Origin: Stephanodiscus triporus
Taxonomy: Eukaryota > Bacillariophyta > Thalassiosirophyceae > Thalassiosirales > Thalassiosiraceae
Reading direction: 5' to 3'
Length of the DNA: 16,993 nucleotides
Assembly: GCA_036939755.1 (NCBI GenBank)
Contig: JALLAZ010000325.1
Coordinates: 1-16,993 of the forward strand
Positions 15,089 to 16,993 of the stretch are shown in pieces; the first letter of the stretch is position 1; the number at the start of each line of letters is the position of its first letter. The notes beneath the pieces were generated by a model that was given only the letters and a program-made list of their open reading frames with translations, was not told the DNA's origin and searched no databases. Position numbers and translations under genes: made by a program.

Positions 15089-16114
15089 CTACTGGAAGAA
15101 GTACCCTTCCAACGGCTCTACACCACACGAATCCTGGAGGTATCCCGACACCATGAGCTGCCCCCAGGCCGCGCTGAGCGTAGGCCCTCCCCTATTCTGA
15201 CAGAGTCGCGTCTTCTTGGTGAATTCGTTGTAACGTCGGAGGCTGCGTCCGTATTGCCTCGTCTGATCCGGTCCGGGGGGTGGGATGACCTTCAGCTCCC
15301 CCTCGAGTCCAGTCGCCGAGTTCAGGGTGACGAAGAAGGAGTTCAGCGCCAGCCGTCCCTCCTCCCACGCCGATACGGCGTTGGGGACGGCGTCCCTGTC
15401 GATCTCCACCGACAGGCCGCGCTGTACGCCGCTCGTCGCCTTCGTCAGCCTCGACATGGCCCTCTCGAACGCGAATTGCGAATCGCGTATGTCGTCGGCG
15501 TACTCCGGGGGCATGGATAGGCCTATAATGCGCATGGGATTGACGTAATCCCGCTCGATTCTGGACGCCCCCCCCGCCCCGCCTCGCGAGCCCTTGCTCG
15601 AGACGAGCTCGTTCACCGCCCCGAATTCGTCAGGATCGCGGACCATGTTCTGCAGGTCGAAGACGTAGTAGTCGGCCGCGAGCTGTAGGGGGTAACGGTA
15701 CTGGAGGTAAGACCGGACGGCCTCGGGGGGGAGGTCGGGCAGGAGTCCCGACGACGAGGTGGTCGGCGCACGGGGCTGTGCCGACGCTGACGACGCGGAC
15801 TCGACGGGAAGGAGGCCGGCGGCGACCACCCCGAACGACGCGGTCGTTCGAATCCACGTCCGCCTCGTCGTTTGTCGAGGCCAGGCGGGGGAGGCGAGCT
15901 TCGACCTCGAGGGTGCATCGCCGCGATGATCGTCGTGGTCGTTTACCGCCGTCGGAGACGACGAAGGAGACGACGACGACAATGCCGCCGAATAAATCCG
16001 GCGGGGGGAGTGGGTGGGTTCGATGAGGAGTCCCTGCCGCGCTGGCGAGAATGCGCCGACGAGACTGGCTGAGGGCAAGAGGATTGCCACGAATAGCACG
16101 AATGTCGACGGCAT
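15089..16114 (-). CDS. Predicted thylakoid-lumen protein, unknown function
   Basis: A single frame of 341 residues starts at the ATG at 16114. The N-terminus is tripartite. Residues 1-21 are a signal peptide ending SLVGA|FSP, the A|F cleavage context of diatom plastid preproteins. A Ser/Asp/Arg-rich transit-like stretch runs to about 82. A twin-arginine signal (TRRTWIRTTASFGVVAAGLL, RR at 84-85) then ends near ASA at 112. This predicts import across four plastid membranes and Tat transport into the thylakoid lumen. The mature part (about 229 residues) begins near SSSGLLPDLPPEAVRSYLQY and is mainly helical and charged, with conserved-looking YVNPMRIIGLSMP, AWEEGRLALNSFFV and the C-terminal LEGYFFQ. 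A four-helix PsbQ/Psb31-like photosystem II extrinsic protein is one possibility but is not supported by a specific motif. No family could be assigned. Confidence 0.75.
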   Translation of the reverse strand: MPSTFVLFVAILLPSASLVGAFSPARQGLLIEPTHSPRRIYSAALSSSSPSSSPTAVNDHDDHRGDAPSRSKLASPAWPRQTTRRTWIRTTASFGVVAAGLLPVESASSASAQPRAPTTSSSGLLPDLPPEAVRSYLQYRYPLQLAADYYVFDLQNMVRDPDEFGAVNELVSSKGSRGGAGGASRIERDYVNPMRIIGLSMPPEYADDIRDSQFAFERAMSRLTKATSGVQRGLSVEIDRDAVPNAVSAWEEGRLALNSFFVTLNSATGLEGELKVIPPPGPDQTRQYGRSLRRYNEFTKKTRLCQNRGGPTLSAAWGQLMVSGYLQDSCGVEPLEGYFFQ

Positions 16115-16221
16115 CCTGGATCGGAGGTTTTAGAGAGAGTGATTTGGGAGAGGCGCAGGTACATAGAGTAAAATATTGTACCATACGATACTCTACACCA
16201 TATGCAATCATTAATTAATTA

Positions 16222-16325
16222 GGGAAAATACTGCATTACGGTTTTGGCCAGCAGATTACTACCTAGAGTGTAAGTTGTTCTTTTTTCCGGCCAAAATCTC
16301 AAGCCGACGTTGTGACAGGTAGAAT
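16222..16325 (+). repeat. Left terminal inverted repeat
   Basis: The best-conserved blocks are 16231-16260 (containing GTTTTGGCCAGCAG) and 16291-16325 (containing CCAAAATCTCAAGCC). The spacer between them pairs poorly. Confidence 0.85.
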
Positions 16326-16410
16326 GTACACGTTTTTGTGGCTCTTTTTAACCGAAATTGTACACGCCGTGATAAAATACCTGTCATATAATGATGTATC
16401 GAACCTGTAT

Positions 16411-16496
16411 AATTTGACCTGCTAGAACCACACTTGTGGCATATTACCTGTCAGAATACAAGAAAATTATAATTCGCTTTTGTAATACCAGTTTAG
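16411..16496 (+). repeat. Internal direct repeat, copy 1
   Basis: This sub-repeat of the TIR element contains, in order, CCACACTTGTGG, ATTACCTGTCA, CAAGAAAATTATAAT, TCGCTT and ATACCAGTTTAG. It is repeated about 190 bp downstream with the same order. Confidence 0.85.
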
Positions 16497-16601
16497 ATTT
16501 GTGCATCCATCCTCTGTGTGGCGCTTAGAGGATTTGTGTTTTGGCGATGGCTTGCCCCTTTCACTTGCTCTGCACCACCATCCAACCACCACATTTTTTT
16601 A

Positions 16602-16692
16602 AATTTTACCAGCTAGGATGCCACACTTGTGGCAAATTACCTGTCAAAATAAACAAGAAAATTATAATCGCTTGTGTACTATACCAGTTTAG
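16602..16692 (+). repeat. Internal direct repeat, copy 2
   Basis: This is the same motif order as copy 1 with a few substitutions and small insertions. A third, partial, inverted copy around CCACAAGTGTGGTATTTTACC lies at 16732-16769. Confidence 0.85.
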
Positions 16693-16894
16693 GGATCATG
16701 TCACGGGCGTGAGATTCTGACATGTGCGAACCCACAACCACAAGTGTGGTATTTTACCTGGTTAAAATGATGTGCGTGTGTCTGAACCAAAATTTTAGCG
16801 ATAAGTGTGGCACTGAGGCTACACTTGACCACAAGCGAGATAGGACGGCAGTGCAAATCGAGGTGAAAAATCTGCCTGGGAAAATACAACTGAG

Positions 16895-16993
16895 ATTCTA
16901 CCTGGGTCACAATGCCGGCTTGAGATTTTGGCAAGAATAAAAGAACCACTTAGTAATCTGCTGGCCAAAACCCTAATGCAGTGACATTTTACC
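16895..16993 (-). repeat. Right terminal inverted repeat
   Basis: This is the reverse-complement partner of the left arm, containing CTGCTGGCCAAAAC and GGCTTGAGATTTTGG. It runs to the last base of the window, so its outer end may be cut off. Confidence 0.85.

Larger units (their letters stand above)
16222..16993. mobile_element. Long-TIR element, probably non-autonomous DNA transposon
   Basis: Inverted repeats bracket this segment. 16231-16260 matches the reverse complement of 16952-16981 at 29 of 30 bases. 16291-16325 matches the reverse complement of 16895-16931 at 33 of 35 bases plus a 2-base gap. The arms are thus about 100 bp long. The outermost part (GGGAAAAT...ACTGCATT on the left, GGTAAAATGTCACTGCATT on the right) also pairs loosely. 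The interior encodes no transposase-like protein; the longest frames are 72-82 codons and without motifs. It carries direct repeats around a CCACACTTGTGG core. The left flank is ATTAATTAATTA, a possible target site. The right boundary may lie beyond the window, so the target duplication cannot be tested. Confidence 0.8.

Noticed and set aside
16701..16949. Small open frames in the TIR element as a transposase remnant
   Set aside because: 72-82 codons, no DDE/D-like or zinc-finger pattern, and they run into the inverted repeat arm.

Overview
The window looks like nuclear DNA from a stramenopile alga, most probably a centric diatom. Four things point this way. There are eukaryotic housekeeping genes with short GT-AG introns. 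One plastid-type presequence combines a signal peptide ending in A|FSP (the diatom ASAFAP-type cleavage motif) with a following twin-arginine lumen signal. There are tandem CxxxxC-x9-CxxH (WRKY19-type) zinc fingers of a style common in diatoms and oomycetes. Secreted ricin-like and ankyrin proteins are also present. Species cannot be fixed from sequence alone.

Layout, left to right. (1) 1-263: leader rich in short inverted repeats, then a four-exon GPN3-type GPN-loop GTPase (264-1555, +). (2) 1556-2378: no convincing gene. (3) A flavin-reductase-like FMN-binding protein (3542-2379, -) divergent from a three-exon SKP1 gene (3716-4468, +). (4) A YpfJ-like zinc metallopeptidase (6687-4960, -) divergent from a large secreted or ER-luminal beta-trefoil/ankyrin protein (7274-10156, +). 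(5) A 12-finger WRKY19-type protein (11940-10426, -). Behind it lies a striking 10-bp minisatellite with a TGGCCA core (12411-12528). (6) A PRKRIP1/DUF1168 splicing-factor homologue (13466-12814, -) whose C-terminal tail sits in another frame. (7) A two-exon secreted ricin-like protein with RRPT repeats (14109-14948, +). (8) A predicted thylakoid-lumen protein of unknown function (16114-15089, -). (9) An element of about 770 bp with long terminal inverted repeats, probably non-autonomous (16222 to the window end).

The genes do not form a pathway. This is a typical compact algal gene neighbourhood mixing RNA polymerase II assembly (GPN3), ubiquitin ligase (SKP1), splicing (PRKRIP1) and plastid functions with lineage-specific repeat proteins. 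Two secretory-pathway proteins here carry cysteine-rich beta-trefoil-like domains. The features most worth following up are the six-finger block duplication in the zinc-finger gene, the helically phased TGGCCA array, the TIR element, the luminal ankyrin protein ending in RNEL, and the frame break in the PRKRIP1 tail.
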